Origin: Nocardia cyriacigeorgica GUH-2
Lineage (GTDB): Bacteria > Actinomycetota > Actinomycetes > Mycobacteriales > Mycobacteriaceae
Reading direction: 5' to 3'
Assembly (NCBI RefSeq): GCF_000284035.1
Contig: NC_016887.1
Location: forward strand, 3,348,001-3,412,000
DNA: 64,000 nt
Shown: positions 34,840-43,870 of the stretch, one piece after another
Numbering within the stretch: position 1 is the first letter of the stretch
How the letters are laid out: each line of letters opens with the position of its first letter
Notes under the pieces: generated by a model
What the model saw: the letters and a program-made list of their open reading frames with translations, nothing else
Told to the model about the DNA's origin: nothing
The model's database searches: none
Made by a program: the position numbers and the translations under genes

Positions 34840-35610
34840 ATGGGCACCGAACTCATTGACCCACAGACGATTCGCAATGTCACCGTCGTCGGGGAGCCCG
34901 ACGATACGGCGCGCGTCGTCCACCGTCTGCTGCGCGGTTTCACCAGAACCGGGACCGGCACTACCGCCGCGATCCAGTGGGTGACCGACCGCCGCGAGCA
35001 CACGATTCGGATCGCCGAGCTGTCGAGCCGTGCACCCATCGCGAGCCTGGAACGCGGCATCCGGGTTGCCGACGGGGTGATCGCGGTGATGAACGCCGCC
35101 TCGACGAGCAGCACCCGACTCGAAGCGATCCTGCGGATTGCCGACGACCACCAGGTCGCACGCCTGTGCCTGGTGACCGGGCTCGACCATCCCGGCGCCG
35201 ATTTCGACCGCTGCGTCCGCACCATCGCAGACATCCACGGAGCAGCACCCTTGCCGCTGCACATTCCCGACGGCATCGGCACCGAGTTCGACGGCGTCAT
35301 CGACCTGATGTGTATGACCGAGCTGATCGGGTCCGGTTTTCACGGTATCCACTCGCAAATCGAGCAGTTGCGCCGCGATCTGGTGGTCTCGGTACTGCCA
35401 GCCACCGACCCGGGCGACGCTGACCTTCGCAAATTTCCTTCCGAACAGCTGCACGACCGCGTCCGCCACCTCACCCAGATCGGCGACGCCGCCCCGGTCC
35501 TGTGCGATACGACCGCCCACCACCACATCGCCCCACTACTGGACGCCGTCGTCCGGTATCTGCCGTCGCCGATGCACGTCTGCCAACCCGAACACGCCCT
35601 GGACTACTGA
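34840..35610 (+). CDS. EF-G G-domain-derived protein without GTPase motifs
   Basis: A 256-residue protein that follows the G domain of elongation factor G almost end to end: IRNVTVVGEPD aligns with the P-loop segment, then DRREHTIRI, GIRVADGVIAVMNA, RPGADFDRCVRTI-like HPGADFDRC, FDGVIDLM, and a final APVLC and LLDAVVRYLPSPM. Yet the P-loop (AHIDAGKTT becomes GEPDDTARV), the switch I region, DTPGH (ELSSRAP here) and NKMD (TGLD) are all lost, and domains II-V are absent. It must be a non-GTPase with a retained fold. It diverges from the DUF35/thiolase pair. Function is unknown. Confidence 0.7.
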   Translation: MGTELIDPQTIRNVTVVGEPDDTARVVHRLLRGFTRTGTGTTAAIQWVTDRREHTIRIAELSSRAPIASLERGIRVADGVIAVMNAASTSSTRLEAILRIADDHQVARLCLVTGLDHPGADFDRCVRTIADIHGAAPLPLHIPDGIGTEFDGVIDLMCMTELIGSGFHGIHSQIEQLRRDLVVSVLPATDPGDADLRKFPSEQLHDRVRHLTQIGDAAPVLCDTTAHHHIAPLLDAVVRYLPSPMHVCQPEHALDY

Positions 35611-35767
35611 GGAACGGGCCGATCCACGCAAGGTTGTGCGATCAGCCGGCGAAGTCGCAACACCGGCCGCTCCGACGCAGCGTGCGTCATGATGGCCGGG
35701 CGCGAATACCGTCCACCGGGTATCGAGGTCGATGGCGGCCCCGATACCCGGCGAGTGCCAGCGGCCG

Positions 35768-36895
35768 TTAACTCAACGTCTTCAGCGCCGCCGCATCGTA
35801 GGGCTTCAGCTCGTCGGTTCGTCCCGCGAGGACCTTCGACGCCCACTCCGGGTCCTGGAGCAGGGCGCGGCCGACGGCGACGAGGTCGAATTCGTCGCGT
35901 TCGAGTCGGTCGAGGAGGTTGTCGATGCTGCCGAGTTCGGCGCCGACGCCGCGAAACGCGTGCAGGAAGTCACCATCCAGGCCGACGGAGCCGACGGTGA
36001 TGGTGGGCTTGCCCGTGAGTTTCTTGGTCCAGCCCGCGAGGTTCAGGTCCGAGCCGTCGAACTCCGGGATCCAGTAGCGGCGGGTGGAGGCGTGGAAGGC
36101 GTCGACGCCGGCGGCGACCAGCGGGGCCAGGATCGCCTCGAGGTCCTGCGGGGTGTCGGCGAGGCGGGCATCGTAGGCGTCCTGCTTCCACTGCGAGTAC
36201 CGGAAGATCACCGGGAACTCGGGCGAGACGGCCGCGCGCACGGCCGCCACGATCTCGGCGGCGAACCGGGTCCGCGCCACCGCGTCGCCGCCGTACCCAT
36301 CGGTGCGGCGGTTGGTGCGTTCCCACAGGAACTGGTCGATGAGATAGCCGTGGGCGCCGTGCAATTCGACGCCGTCGAAGCCGATGCGCTCGGCGGCCGC
36401 CGCGGCCTCGGCGAAGGCGCCGATGACGTCGTCCAGGTCGGCCTGGGTCATGGCTTTACCCGAGCCCTCGGTGCCGTCGACCCGGATACCGGACGGACCG
36501 ACAGCCGGGGCATCGGGGTAGGGCGCCTCGCCCTGGTTGCGGACCATGCCGATGTGCCACAGCTGCGGCACGATGGTGCCGCCGGCCGCGTGCACGTCCG
36601 CGGCAACCTTCGCCCAGCCCGCCAGCTGCTCCTCGCCGTGGAACCGGGGCACCCGGTCGCTCTGCCCGGCCGACTCGTGGCCGATATAGGTGCCCTCGGT
36701 GACGATCAGGCCGACGCCGGCGGCGGCACGGCGCGCGTAATAGGACCGCACGTCGTCACCGGGAACACCACCGGGCGAGAACATGCGGGTCATCGGCGCC
36801 ATGGCGATGCGGTTCGGGACGGTGAGGCCGTTCAGCGCGACGGGCCGGGACAGGACCTCCGCGGTGCGGGAGGCCTCGGACGCGGTGATGGTCAC
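35768..36895 (-). CDS. Old-yellow-enzyme family alkene reductase
   Basis: A 375-residue FMN/NAD(P)H oxidoreductase: NRIAMAPMTRMF, GLIVTEGTYIG, QLWHIGM, the FDGVELHGAHGYLIDQFLW segment with the active-site His, and VGRALLQDPEWA. The HxxN/H active-site position reads HGAHGYL, as in enoate reductases. It is divergent from a MarR gene, and both share the intergenic palindromes. Reduces electrophilic alkenes; the substrate is unknown. Confidence 0.88.
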   Translation of the reverse strand: MTITASEASRTAEVLSRPVALNGLTVPNRIAMAPMTRMFSPGGVPGDDVRSYYARRAAAGVGLIVTEGTYIGHESAGQSDRVPRFHGEEQLAGWAKVAADVHAAGGTIVPQLWHIGMVRNQGEAPYPDAPAVGPSGIRVDGTEGSGKAMTQADLDDVIGAFAEAAAAAERIGFDGVELHGAHGYLIDQFLWERTNRRTDGYGGDAVARTRFAAEIVAAVRAAVSPEFPVIFRYSQWKQDAYDARLADTPQDLEAILAPLVAAGVDAFHASTRRYWIPEFDGSDLNLAGWTKKLTGKPTITVGSVGLDGDFLHAFRGVGAELGSIDNLLDRLERDEFDLVAVGRALLQDPEWASKVLAGRTDELKPYDAAALKTLS

Positions 36896-36914
36896 TGCAC
36901 ACTCCTGGTTTTAC

Positions 36915-36982
36915 TTGCCAATGTCAATGGTTGAGTACTTCAAGCAATGGCCACGCTAAGGGTAAGTATTTGAGATAGTCAA
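36915..36982. promoter_or_regulatory. Three TTGA-N5-TCAA type operators in the OYE/MarR gap
   Basis: TTGAGTACTTCAA (36931-36943) and TTGAGATAGTCAA (36970-36982) both have TTGA, five bases and TCAA. TTGCCAATGTCAA (36915-36927) is a third copy with one changed arm base. Symmetric short arms of this kind are typical of MarR binding sites, and the gap separates the OYE and MarR genes. Confidence 0.6.
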
Positions 36983-37005
36983 GTTTCTGCGGATAGGCTG
37001 GTCAC

Positions 37006-37437
37006 ATGACCGAAGCTCTCCGCGTCGACACCGCCCAGCTCATGGAGCTGCTGGCGGTATCACTGGGCGCGTACTACGGGGACTTCACGCTCGCGGCCGC
37101 CAGCGAGAATCTCACGGCAAGCCAAGCCAAAACGCTCACCGCATTGCGCCGCGGCCCGGTCGCGATGCGCGCACTCGCCGACGCCCTGTCCTGCGACGCC
37201 TCCAACGTGACCGGAATCATCAACCGCCTGGAGAAACGCGGCCTCGTGCGCCGCGAGCCCAGCGCCGTCGATCGCCGCGTCACCAACCTCGTCATCACAC
37301 CCGATGGCGAACAGATCACCGACGCGATCCGCGCCAAAATGCACCGAACCCGCGACGGCCTGGACCGACTCAGCGACGCCGAGCGCACCCAACTGCGCGA
37401 TCTGCTCGAGCGCGTGTTCACCAAACGCCAAGAGTGA
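37006..37437 (+). CDS. MarR-family regulator
   Basis: A 143-residue MarR protein: a winged helix with the recognition helix in CDASNVTGIINRLEKRGLVRR and the wing DRRVTNLVITPDGE. It diverges from the OYE reductase and probably represses both genes through the TTGA-N5-TCAA sites. Responds perhaps to an electrophile, as in similar pairs. Confidence 0.88.
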   Translation: MTEALRVDTAQLMELLAVSLGAYYGDFTLAAASENLTASQAKTLTALRRGPVAMRALADALSCDASNVTGIINRLEKRGLVRREPSAVDRRVTNLVITPDGEQITDAIRAKMHRTRDGLDRLSDAERTQLRDLLERVFTKRQE

Positions 37438-37438
37438 G

Positions 37439-37708
37439 TCAGGCGATGCGCCGGGGAGCGTGAGCATGTGCGGCGGCGCGCGGCGTCGACGTAGCCCCGG
37501 CCGCGAAGTCGCCGAGGCGCTCGCCCCGGGAGTGCCTCGGCGACTTCGAACATGGGCTCCCCGCCGTCGGCGCCGCGGCGACGACGGTCTCTTCGGATCG
37601 GCTCACCGGCGGATCCGTCGCCAAGCGAAACGGCCGCGCCAGCAGTGCGGGCGCAGGCAAGGCGTAAAGCCCCATCCCGCCGAAGAATACGGCGGCAAAC
37701 ACCAACAC
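37439..37708 (-). pseudogene. Remnant of a DUF4345-type membrane protein
   Basis: From a GTG at 37708 with GAGGGG upstream, the first 45 codons (LVFAAVFFGGMGLYALPAPALLARPFRL, trimmed) match the N-terminus of small DUF4345 membrane proteins. After VSRSEETVV the frame becomes unrelated, and the second half of the fold is missing. It follows the membrane gene at 37717 by 8 bases. I read it as a truncated gene; it might be a short real protein. Confidence 0.4.
37504..37548. terminator. Long hairpin between MarR and membrane genes
   Basis: Perfect 15-bp arms (37504-37518 and 37534-37548, beginning CGAAGTCGCC) with a 15-base loop, between the convergent marR and the small membrane genes. Probably a bidirectional terminator. 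Confidence 0.5.
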
Positions 37709-37716
37709 AATGCCCC

Positions 37717-38106
37717 TCAGCGGCGACCACCGGCACGGTTCCGGAAGCCGGCGGCCGCACCGGCGAGCATCAGTAGACCGACCGCGTCCGCCTTCGCCAC
37801 GCGGACCAGCGCCGGTCCCACCGGTTGCTCCAGCGCGACGAGCGCGATGAACCCCGCCATGCTCACGGCATTGGCGGCGATGGCGGTAGTGCGCAGCCGC
37901 GGACGGAACACGGCCACCAGCAAGCCCACGCCCAGGATCGCGAAATGCATTCCGCGGTGGCGTAAGAGCAGCCGCAGGTCGTCGTCGACCGGGTCGAGCC
38001 CATAGGCGCGGCACGCTTGCTCGACAGATACCACCGCGACCGCCGGCAGCAGGTTGAGCGCTGCGGCCGCGGCGAGCAGCAGCCGGCCCCAGAAATGTCG
38101 TGACAC
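37717..38106 (-). CDS. Small membrane protein
   Basis: A 129-residue protein with four hydrophobic segments (LLLAAAAALNLLPAVAVV, MHFAILGVGLLVAVF, IAANAVSMAGFIALVAL, DAVGLLMLAGAAAGF) and a basic end. GAGGAGG stands 4-8 bases before the GTG at 38106, which decides the start over the frame reaching 38328. No family is recognised with confidence; the order and size fit DUF4345-like proteins. Confidence 0.65.
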   Translation of the reverse strand: MSRHFWGRLLLAAAAALNLLPAVAVVSVEQACRAYGLDPVDDDLRLLLRHRGMHFAILGVGLLVAVFRPRLRTTAIAANAVSMAGFIALVALEQPVGPALVRVAKADAVGLLMLAGAAAGFRNRAGGRR

Positions 38107-38456
38107 TGGTCCTCCTCGATGTCGATACCAGCGCTCAGCCTGTCTCGCGCCGTCGCCGGGCGCTTCCGAAAACCTGCTGTCCGCGCGCCGCAAAGAACCG
38201 GACTCCGGGAGCGGTACGACGATGCCGAGCGGGATCCATGGGAATCCCGGCCTCAGCGCGGCCCATCCGCCGACACGCGCCACAGCTCCATGAGTCCAGT
38301 ACCCGCTGCGTAAATATTGCGCACCCAAAAGTTGCCCGGGCGTCCGTGATGAGTTGTCCAGTGTCCCGCAAGCAGCGCAGACGCCCAGCTCGGACGGTCT
38401 TACGTTGCCCCCACGGAGGCACTGAGCCTCCGGCTTCGGGACAGAGAGGCGCGAGA
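38107..38456. other. 350-base intergenic region
   Basis: Lies between the divergent small membrane gene and the cutinase. It should hold both promoters. I see no repeat, RNA or convincing gene; short frames are of unlikely composition. Confidence 0.4.
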
Positions 38457-39137
38457 ATGCCGAGTAACGGCCGGATGCGGCGGCGGGGTGTGGCGGTGGG
38501 CCTGGTGGCTACCGCGTTGACGGGGTTGACGGTCGGGGGTGGAGCGGGTTCAGCGACGGCGGCGACTTGTTCCGAGGTTCATGTGGTGGTGGCGCGCGGC
38601 ACCGGTGAGCCCGGCGGCGCGTGGAGCAAATATCACTTGGGCACCGTGGTCGGGAATCCGGTGTACAACGCGATCGACGCCGCGCTCACCCGCACGACGA
38701 CGGCCTACCGGGTCGACTATCCCGCCACCACCAATCAGCCGATGTCGGTGCAGGCCGGCAATCGTGATTTGGTCGACCATGTGGTGGCTCGGGCGGCGAG
38801 CTGCCCGGATCAGAAGTTCGTGCTGGTGGGGTATTCGCAGGGCGCGAATGTGGTCGCCAATTCCATCGGGATCAGCAGTGAAGGCGCCAAGGTCGGCGGG
38901 CCGATCGTCGCCACGCTGCCGGCGAGCGTGCAGTCGCGGATCACCGCATTGTTGTTGTTCGGCAACCCGATTCGCGGCATCGGCAAGGCGATCACCGGCC
39001 CGTACGCCGACCGCACCTACGACGTGTGCAACGACAACGATCCCGTCTGCGACCCGGACGGCAGCAACTGGAATGTCCATCTGCGCTACACCCGATTCGC
39101 CGACGAGGCCGCCGCCTTCGCCGTCGACCGGATCTGA
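38457..39137 (+). CDS. Secreted cutinase
   Basis: A 226-residue cutinase-family serine esterase. A signal peptide covers about residues 1-36 (RRRGVAVGLVATALTGLTVGG then ATA). The mature part has VVVARGTGEPG, the nucleophile VGYSQGANVV, the Asp in DNDPVCDPDG (with two Cys for a disulfide) and a His in VHLRY. In mycolata such enzymes hydrolyse lipid or polyester esters outside the cell. The ATG at 38457 has GAGAGG upstream. Confidence 0.88.
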   Translation: MPSNGRMRRRGVAVGLVATALTGLTVGGGAGSATAATCSEVHVVVARGTGEPGGAWSKYHLGTVVGNPVYNAIDAALTRTTTAYRVDYPATTNQPMSVQAGNRDLVDHVVARAASCPDQKFVLVGYSQGANVVANSIGISSEGAKVGGPIVATLPASVQSRITALLLFGNPIRGIGKAITGPYADRTYDVCNDNDPVCDPDGSNWNVHLRYTRFADEAAAFAVDRI

Positions 39138-39273
39138 GGCCAGCAAACGCCTCTCGGCCGCGCATCCGGTCGACGTAAGATCGCCGTACCTCGAAAGGCT
39201 GCGCGCCTGGGTGAGGCGGTGCGCCCTGGCTTCGGCACTGCCGGTTCCGGCGCGGGTAGGGAGCGCACGACGG

Positions 39274-41541
39274 ATGGTGAACAGCGGCGGCCACGTCGCC
39301 GACCTCAGCAGTTACGTCGGCCGGCGCGACGAGACGGCAGCCGTCGGTGACCTGCTGCGCACCGCGCGCCTGGTGTCGCTGACCGGACCTGGCGGCATCG
39401 GCAAGACCCGCCTGGCGCGTCGGGTGGCGCAGCAGCACTCTTCGGACAGCGGCATCGTCATCGTCGAACTCGGCGAACTCGGTTCCGGGCATGATCCGGC
39501 CGTCGCGATCGCCGACCGGCTGGATGTGCGGCTGCGGTCCGGCGAATCGGCGACCGCGCGGATCCGGGCCCAGCTCGCGCGGCGGCCACCGCTGCTGGTG
39601 CTCGACAACTGCGAGCATCTGCTCGGCCCCTGCGCGAGGCTGGTGGCCGAACTGCTGCCCGCCTGCCCGGGTCTGACCGTGCTCACCACCAGCAGGCAAC
39701 CGCTGGGTGTGCCGGGTGAGCAGGTGTTCCGGGTGCCGCCGCTGCCGGTTCCGCCGGCCACCGACCTCACGCCGTCCGCGCTGGGTGAGATCGACGCGGT
39801 GCGCCTGTTCCTCGACCGCGCCGCCGCCGCTCGCGCCGATTTCACGCTCACCGCCGACAACGCCGCCGATATCGCCGGGCTGTGCCGGGCCGTCGACGGC
39901 GTGCCGCTCGCTATCGAACTCGCCGCGGCCCGGGTTCGGTCGCTGTCGCCGCGGCAGATTCTCGAACGCTGGACCGGGCAGCTGGCCTTGTCCACCCCGG
40001 GCGCGCGCACCGTCCCGGGACGGCAACGCACGCTGCGCGCCGCGGTCGACTGGAGTTTCGCGCTGTGCACCGATGCCGAACGTGCCATCTGGCAAAGGCT
40101 GTCGATCTTCACCGGCACCTTCGATCTGGAGGCCGCCGAATACGTCTGCGCGGACCTCGAAGCGGTCATCGATCTGGTCGACAGTCTGGTGGACAAATCG
40201 CTGCTCGAACGCCACGGCGACGAGGTCGTCCGGTATCGGATGTTGCGCCCGCTGCGCGAGTACGCCGCAGAACTGCTCGACGCCGGCGGCGATCGCGAAT
40301 CGGCGGCGCGCCGCCACCGCGACTGGTTCGACCACCTGATCCGCACCGCCGACGCCGCCTGGTTCGGGCCCGATCAGCAGGACTGGATCAGGCGGCTGCG
40401 CGATGACCACGCCGACATCGTCGCCGCGATGGACTGGTCCCTGAACACTCCCGGCGAGGCTGATATCGCGCTGTCGATGGCCTGCCGGCTACCCGAGTAC
40501 TGGACGCTGCGCGGCGCGGACAAACAGGCCCGGAGCTGGCTGGATCGAGCCTTGGCGAATGCAGCCGCGGACCATCCCGATCGCGGTCGCGCCCTCGCCG
40601 TCGCCGCGCTGCACGCCACCTGGCTGTGCGACCTCGACGACGCCGATTCCCTGCTGGCGGCAGCCGAATCGGCGGCCCAGCGCTCAGGCGACGCCATCGT
40701 GTCCGCGCAGGTGATGATGATCCGCGCGCAGGGCTGCAAGATCCGGCTCGATAACGCGCGCGCCGCGGAGCTAGCGGGCGTGGCGGTCGAGATCTTCGAC
40801 GCCCAAGGGGACGAGCGAGGCGCGATCGCGGCCCGCAATATCCTCGCGCTGTCGGTGTTCATGAACGACATCGACACCGCGCTCACCCTCATCGGTGACG
40901 CCCTCGCCGCCAGCAATGCCGCCGGCGACACCTACTACCGCGACATGCTGTACTTCACCCTCGCATTGATCGAGATCAGCCGCGGCCGAATCGACACCGC
41001 ACGCACGCTGGCCCGCACCGCCCTGGCCTCGACCCGGCGGCGCGACAGCCGGTTCGGCGACGCCTACCACATAGAGGAACTCGCCTGGGTCGCCTGCCTC
41101 AGCGGCGATCACACCCGCTCGGCGACGTTGTTCGGCGCGGCCGCCTGGGCGTGGGAGCGGCTCGGCGCCGACCCCGACATCATGCTGCCCGTCCCGCACC
41201 AGATGTTCTGGCAGCAGACGCGGCAAGCACTCGGCGCCGGCCGATTCGATGCCGCCTACCAGCGCGGGTACACCATGAGTCCGGAGCACGCCCGCGGATT
41301 CGCCCTCGGCGACGACGACTCCCCCGCCGGCGAATGCCCGCTCAGCCCACGGGAAATGCAGGTCGCCGAACTGATCGCGCACGGCGCCACCAACCGGGAG
41401 ATCGCCGAACGCCTGGTGATCGCCGTGCGCACCGCCGATACCCATGTCCAGCACATCCTCACCAAGCTCGCGGTCGCCAACCGGGCCCAGATCGCGGCCT
41501 GGTTCACCGCCAACGCAGGTTACGTAGCCACGAATACGTAG
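39274..41541 (+). CDS. ATPase-LuxR transcriptional regulator (LAL/AfsR-like)
   Basis: A 755-residue regulator. The N-terminal NB-ARC-like ATPase has the Walker A LTGPGGIGKTRLA and Walker B LLVLDNCEHL with a sensor TTSR motif; the middle is helical TPR-like repeats; the C-terminus is a LuxR HTH (LSPREMQVAELIAHGATNRE) ending near the stop. Start at ATG 39274 is chosen because the frame before it lies in the cutinase gene. Typically activates genes in response to a ligand or signal; the target is unknown. Confidence 0.85.
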   Translation: MVNSGGHVADLSSYVGRRDETAAVGDLLRTARLVSLTGPGGIGKTRLARRVAQQHSSDSGIVIVELGELGSGHDPAVAIADRLDVRLRSGESATARIRAQLARRPPLLVLDNCEHLLGPCARLVAELLPACPGLTVLTTSRQPLGVPGEQVFRVPPLPVPPATDLTPSALGEIDAVRLFLDRAAAARADFTLTADNAADIAGLCRAVDGVPLAIELAAARVRSLSPRQILERWTGQLALSTPGARTVPGRQRTLRAAVDWSFALCTDAERAIWQRLSIFTGTFDLEAAEYVCADLEAVIDLVDSLVDKSLLERHGDEVVRYRMLRPLREYAAELLDAGGDRESAARRHRDWFDHLIRTADAAWFGPDQQDWIRRLRDDHADIVAAMDWSLNTPGEADIALSMACRLPEYWTLRGADKQARSWLDRALANAAADHPDRGRALAVAALHATWLCDLDDADSLLAAAESAAQRSGDAIVSAQVMMIRAQGCKIRLDNARAAELAGVAVEIFDAQGDERGAIAARNILALSVFMNDIDTALTLIGDALAASNAAGDTYYRDMLYFTLALIEISRGRIDTARTLARTALASTRRRDSRFGDAYHIEELAWVACLSGDHTRSATLFGAAAWAWERLGADPDIMLPVPHQMFWQQTRQALGAGRFDAAYQRGYTMSPEHARGFALGDDDSPAGECPLSPREMQVAELIAHGATNREIAERLVIAVRTADTHVQHILTKLAVANRAQIAAWFTANAGYVATNT

Positions 41542-41608
41542 TTTCGACGATGCCCGCCGGTGCGCGCGCCGGGCACGCTGAACCTTCCACAGCAGGAGGG
41601 AGACGCAG

Positions 41609-42769
41609 GTGCCGCAGCATCAGTCACCACCGGTCGGGCTGCTACCCCGCCCGGACGACCACCGTGCGCACGCGGCGGCCGGGCCCGAGCGAACGCCGTA
41701 CGACCTGCCCACGATCGCGGCGCAGTGTGCACGCATCGCACACGCCGACCTCGAATCACTCGATTTCGCCGCCGAACTCGCCTGGGTGAGCGACGCCGCC
41801 GCGGCTGCCGCCGCCCGGGGCATCCCGATCGAGGAAATCTTGCAGGCCGTGCACGAAGCCGTCTGCGCGGCGCTCGCTACGCCCGCTCCCGCCACGGTGA
41901 CCGGCCCGACGACGCCGATGCGCTATCTCGCCCGCACGTCGACCACGGTCCGGGCCCTCGACCTGCTGACCTCCACGATCTCCTCCGCCTACGTGCTCCA
42001 GCTGCGCGCACTCACCCACTCGTCCCCGGAAGAGACCTTGGCGGCCGCCCTGCTCGCGGGGACGGCGAGCTCGACGCAAGCACGGCAGTGCGGGATCGAG
42101 GCGGCCGACGAATACCACGTGCTGGCTCTGACCATCCCGTCGCGCCGTGATTCGCCGCGGCCCCCGGTCAACCGCCGCCCCGGGCGATCCGGTGCGCTAC
42201 GCCGGATGCAGGCCGAACTCGCCGGTCGATACCCTGGGCGCGCGCTCGCGGTCCTCTCCGATGACGGCGGGACGCTGCTCATCCCGGTCGACGGCCCACC
42301 GGCCGAGGCCGTGATCAGCCAACTCTCCCGGGTCGCCGGAGCACCCATCACCGCAGCGTCGGTTACCGCTGCGACGGCCGAGATCCCCGAGGCCGCCGAG
42401 CGCGCCCACACCACCCTCGACGTGGTGCAGCGCCTCGGATTGCCCAGCGGCATACACCATTTCACCGATCTAGCCCTCGAATACCAGCTCACCCGGCCCG
42501 GACCCGGACGCGAACATCTGGGACGACTGCTCGCCCCGCTCGACGACCACCCCGAACTCCTCACCACCCTGCGCTGCCATCTGGCCAGCGACCTCAGCCG
42601 CAGCTGCACCGCGCGCCGGCTGCACGTGCACGCCAATACCGTCGATTACCGGCTCAAGCGCATCGCCCAGCTCACTGGGCTCGACCTCACCCGCGCTGAC
42701 GGTGTGTGGTTACTTCGCAGCGCCTTCGTCGCCCACAGCTATGCACGGGGTGGTCGGGTCGGGGCGTGA
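41609..42769 (+). CDS. PucR/CdaR-type regulator
   Basis: A 386-residue regulator with a C-terminal PucR helix-turn-helix (SCTARRLHVHANTVDYRLKR) after a GGDEF-like middle part. Starts with GTG at 41609 after AGGAGGGAG. PucR proteins control catabolic genes in response to metabolites; the target here is unknown. It follows the ATPase-LuxR gene by 67 bases and may be in the same unit. Confidence 0.82.
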   Translation: MPQHQSPPVGLLPRPDDHRAHAAAGPERTPYDLPTIAAQCARIAHADLESLDFAAELAWVSDAAAAAAARGIPIEEILQAVHEAVCAALATPAPATVTGPTTPMRYLARTSTTVRALDLLTSTISSAYVLQLRALTHSSPEETLAAALLAGTASSTQARQCGIEAADEYHVLALTIPSRRDSPRPPVNRRPGRSGALRRMQAELAGRYPGRALAVLSDDGGTLLIPVDGPPAEAVISQLSRVAGAPITAASVTAATAEIPEAAERAHTTLDVVQRLGLPSGIHHFTDLALEYQLTRPGPGREHLGRLLAPLDDHPELLTTLRCHLASDLSRSCTARRLHVHANTVDYRLKRIAQLTGLDLTRADGVWLLRSAFVAHSYARGGRVGA

Positions 42770-42952
42770 CCGCAGCGATCGCTCCCGGACGCGGCGGCGA
42801 TGGCGGTCATCGGGCGGCTTCGGTGGTGTCGGGCCAGCCGCGGCCTGTCCGCCCCTGCCCTGATGACCCGCTGGTCCTGACGGGGTGCGCTCGCAGGACC
42901 GGCCAGAATCAGCCCCACTGGAAACACTTGCCTCACGCCTCCACGCGAATGC

Positions 42953-42978
42953 CCGGCGCAGCAAAGCTGCTGCGCCGG
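42953..42978 (+). terminator. Terminator hairpin after the PucR gene
   Basis: Perfect 11-bp arms (CCGGCGCAGCA / TGCTGCGCCGG) with an AAGC loop, followed by ACATTTTGG. It lies between the convergent PucR gene and lipoprotein gene. Confidence 0.6.
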
Positions 42979-43021
42979 ACATTTTGGCGGCTATCGGCGA
43001 GTGGTGCTCGACGCGGCTGGT

Positions 43022-43600
43022 TCAGCCGTTGTACGAGCACAACCATTCGGTGCCGTAGTGCTCGGCGTCGCTGCCTTCGAGGTGCTGCCAGCGGCCGCGG
43101 CCGTCGTCACCGCAGGGTGCGCCTTCGACCGGGGTGTTGTTGTTCGGGGCCGGGTTGGGCACCGTGGTGGTGGGCGCCGGCGGGGCCGTAGTGGTTGGGC
43201 CCGGGGCGTTTTCGGGGCCGGCGCCGTGGTTGGGGTTGGTGCAGATCGTGCCCTCACACGGCACCCAGGTTCCGTCGCCGTTCGGGTTCGGGATGGCGTT
43301 GGGGCCGACGTAAGAGCCTGCTGGGCAGCCCGGATCCTGGTTACGGGCGCAGTATTCGGCGCTCAGATTGTTGCCGGTGGAACCGTCGGCACCGCGTTGG
43401 CCGGTGATGGTAGGCGCCGGCGGCGGGGCCTCACCGTTGGTGGTCGGGTTCGCCGGAGTCGTGGTCGACGCGGCCGCCGCGGAGGTGGTGACGGCGTGGC
43501 TCGTCGTGGTGGTGGCGGGTTTCTGCTCGTCGGAGTCCGAACAGCCCACCAGGCCCGCGGCCAGGGCGATGCCGGCGGCGGCGATGAGGAGACGTTTCAC
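43022..43600 (-). CDS. Secreted lipoprotein of unknown function
   Basis: A 192-residue lipoprotein. The signal ends in a lipobox (LAAGLVGCS), so Cys20 would carry the lipid. The N-terminal mature part is a Thr/Ala/Pro linker; a middle Cys-containing block (YCARNQDPGCPAG, VPCEGTICTN) is followed by a second Pro/Thr-rich linker and a final GRWQHLEGSDAEHYGTEW. The paired Cys suggest disulfides. No function recognised. Confidence 0.7.
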   Translation of the reverse strand: MKRLLIAAAGIALAAGLVGCSDSDEQKPATTTTSHAVTTSAAAASTTTPANPTTNGEAPPPAPTITGQRGADGSTGNNLSAEYCARNQDPGCPAGSYVGPNAIPNPNGDGTWVPCEGTICTNPNHGAGPENAPGPTTTAPPAPTTTVPNPAPNNNTPVEGAPCGDDGRGRWQHLEGSDAEHYGTEWLCSYNG

Positions 43601-43645
43601 TGCGGTGGCCTTTCGACGAAGGAGGTGGACGAGAAGCCTGACTGC

Positions 43646-43870
43646 TCAGCCGCAGAAGATGGGCTGCAGTGAATTCAGGACCGGCAGCAGTGGGCTGTCG
43701 TGCCCGCCGGTGAGTTCGATCGCGATCGCGGCCGGGTAGGAGAAGGCCGTGCACAGCGGGCTCGGCGGCGGCGGTGTCGCGGCCGCGGGGGCGGCCGTCG
43801 CGACCGCACCGGCAGCCAGTGCGGCGATCATCGCGCCGCCCACTGCTGTACTCGCCATCAATTTCCGCAT
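43646..43870 (-). CDS. Small exported protein
   Basis: A 74-residue protein: a signal peptide (RKLMASTAVGGAMIAALAAG, then AAPAAA) and a short mature part with two Cys (PLCTAF and PIFCG) that could pair. The ATG at 43870 has AAAGG 9 bases upstream; the TTG at 43879 is less likely. It lies upstream of the lipoprotein gene on the same strand (45 bases). Function unknown. Confidence 0.55.
   Translation of the reverse strand: MRKLMASTAVGGAMIAALAAGAVATAAPAAATPPPPSPLCTAFSYPAAIAIELTGGHDSPLLPVLNSLQPIFCG

Noticed and set aside
38539..39273. Extension of the ATPase-LuxR gene back through the cutinase
   Set aside because: The upstream codons are an out-of-frame reading of the cutinase gene; the ATPase similarity begins at about 39280.
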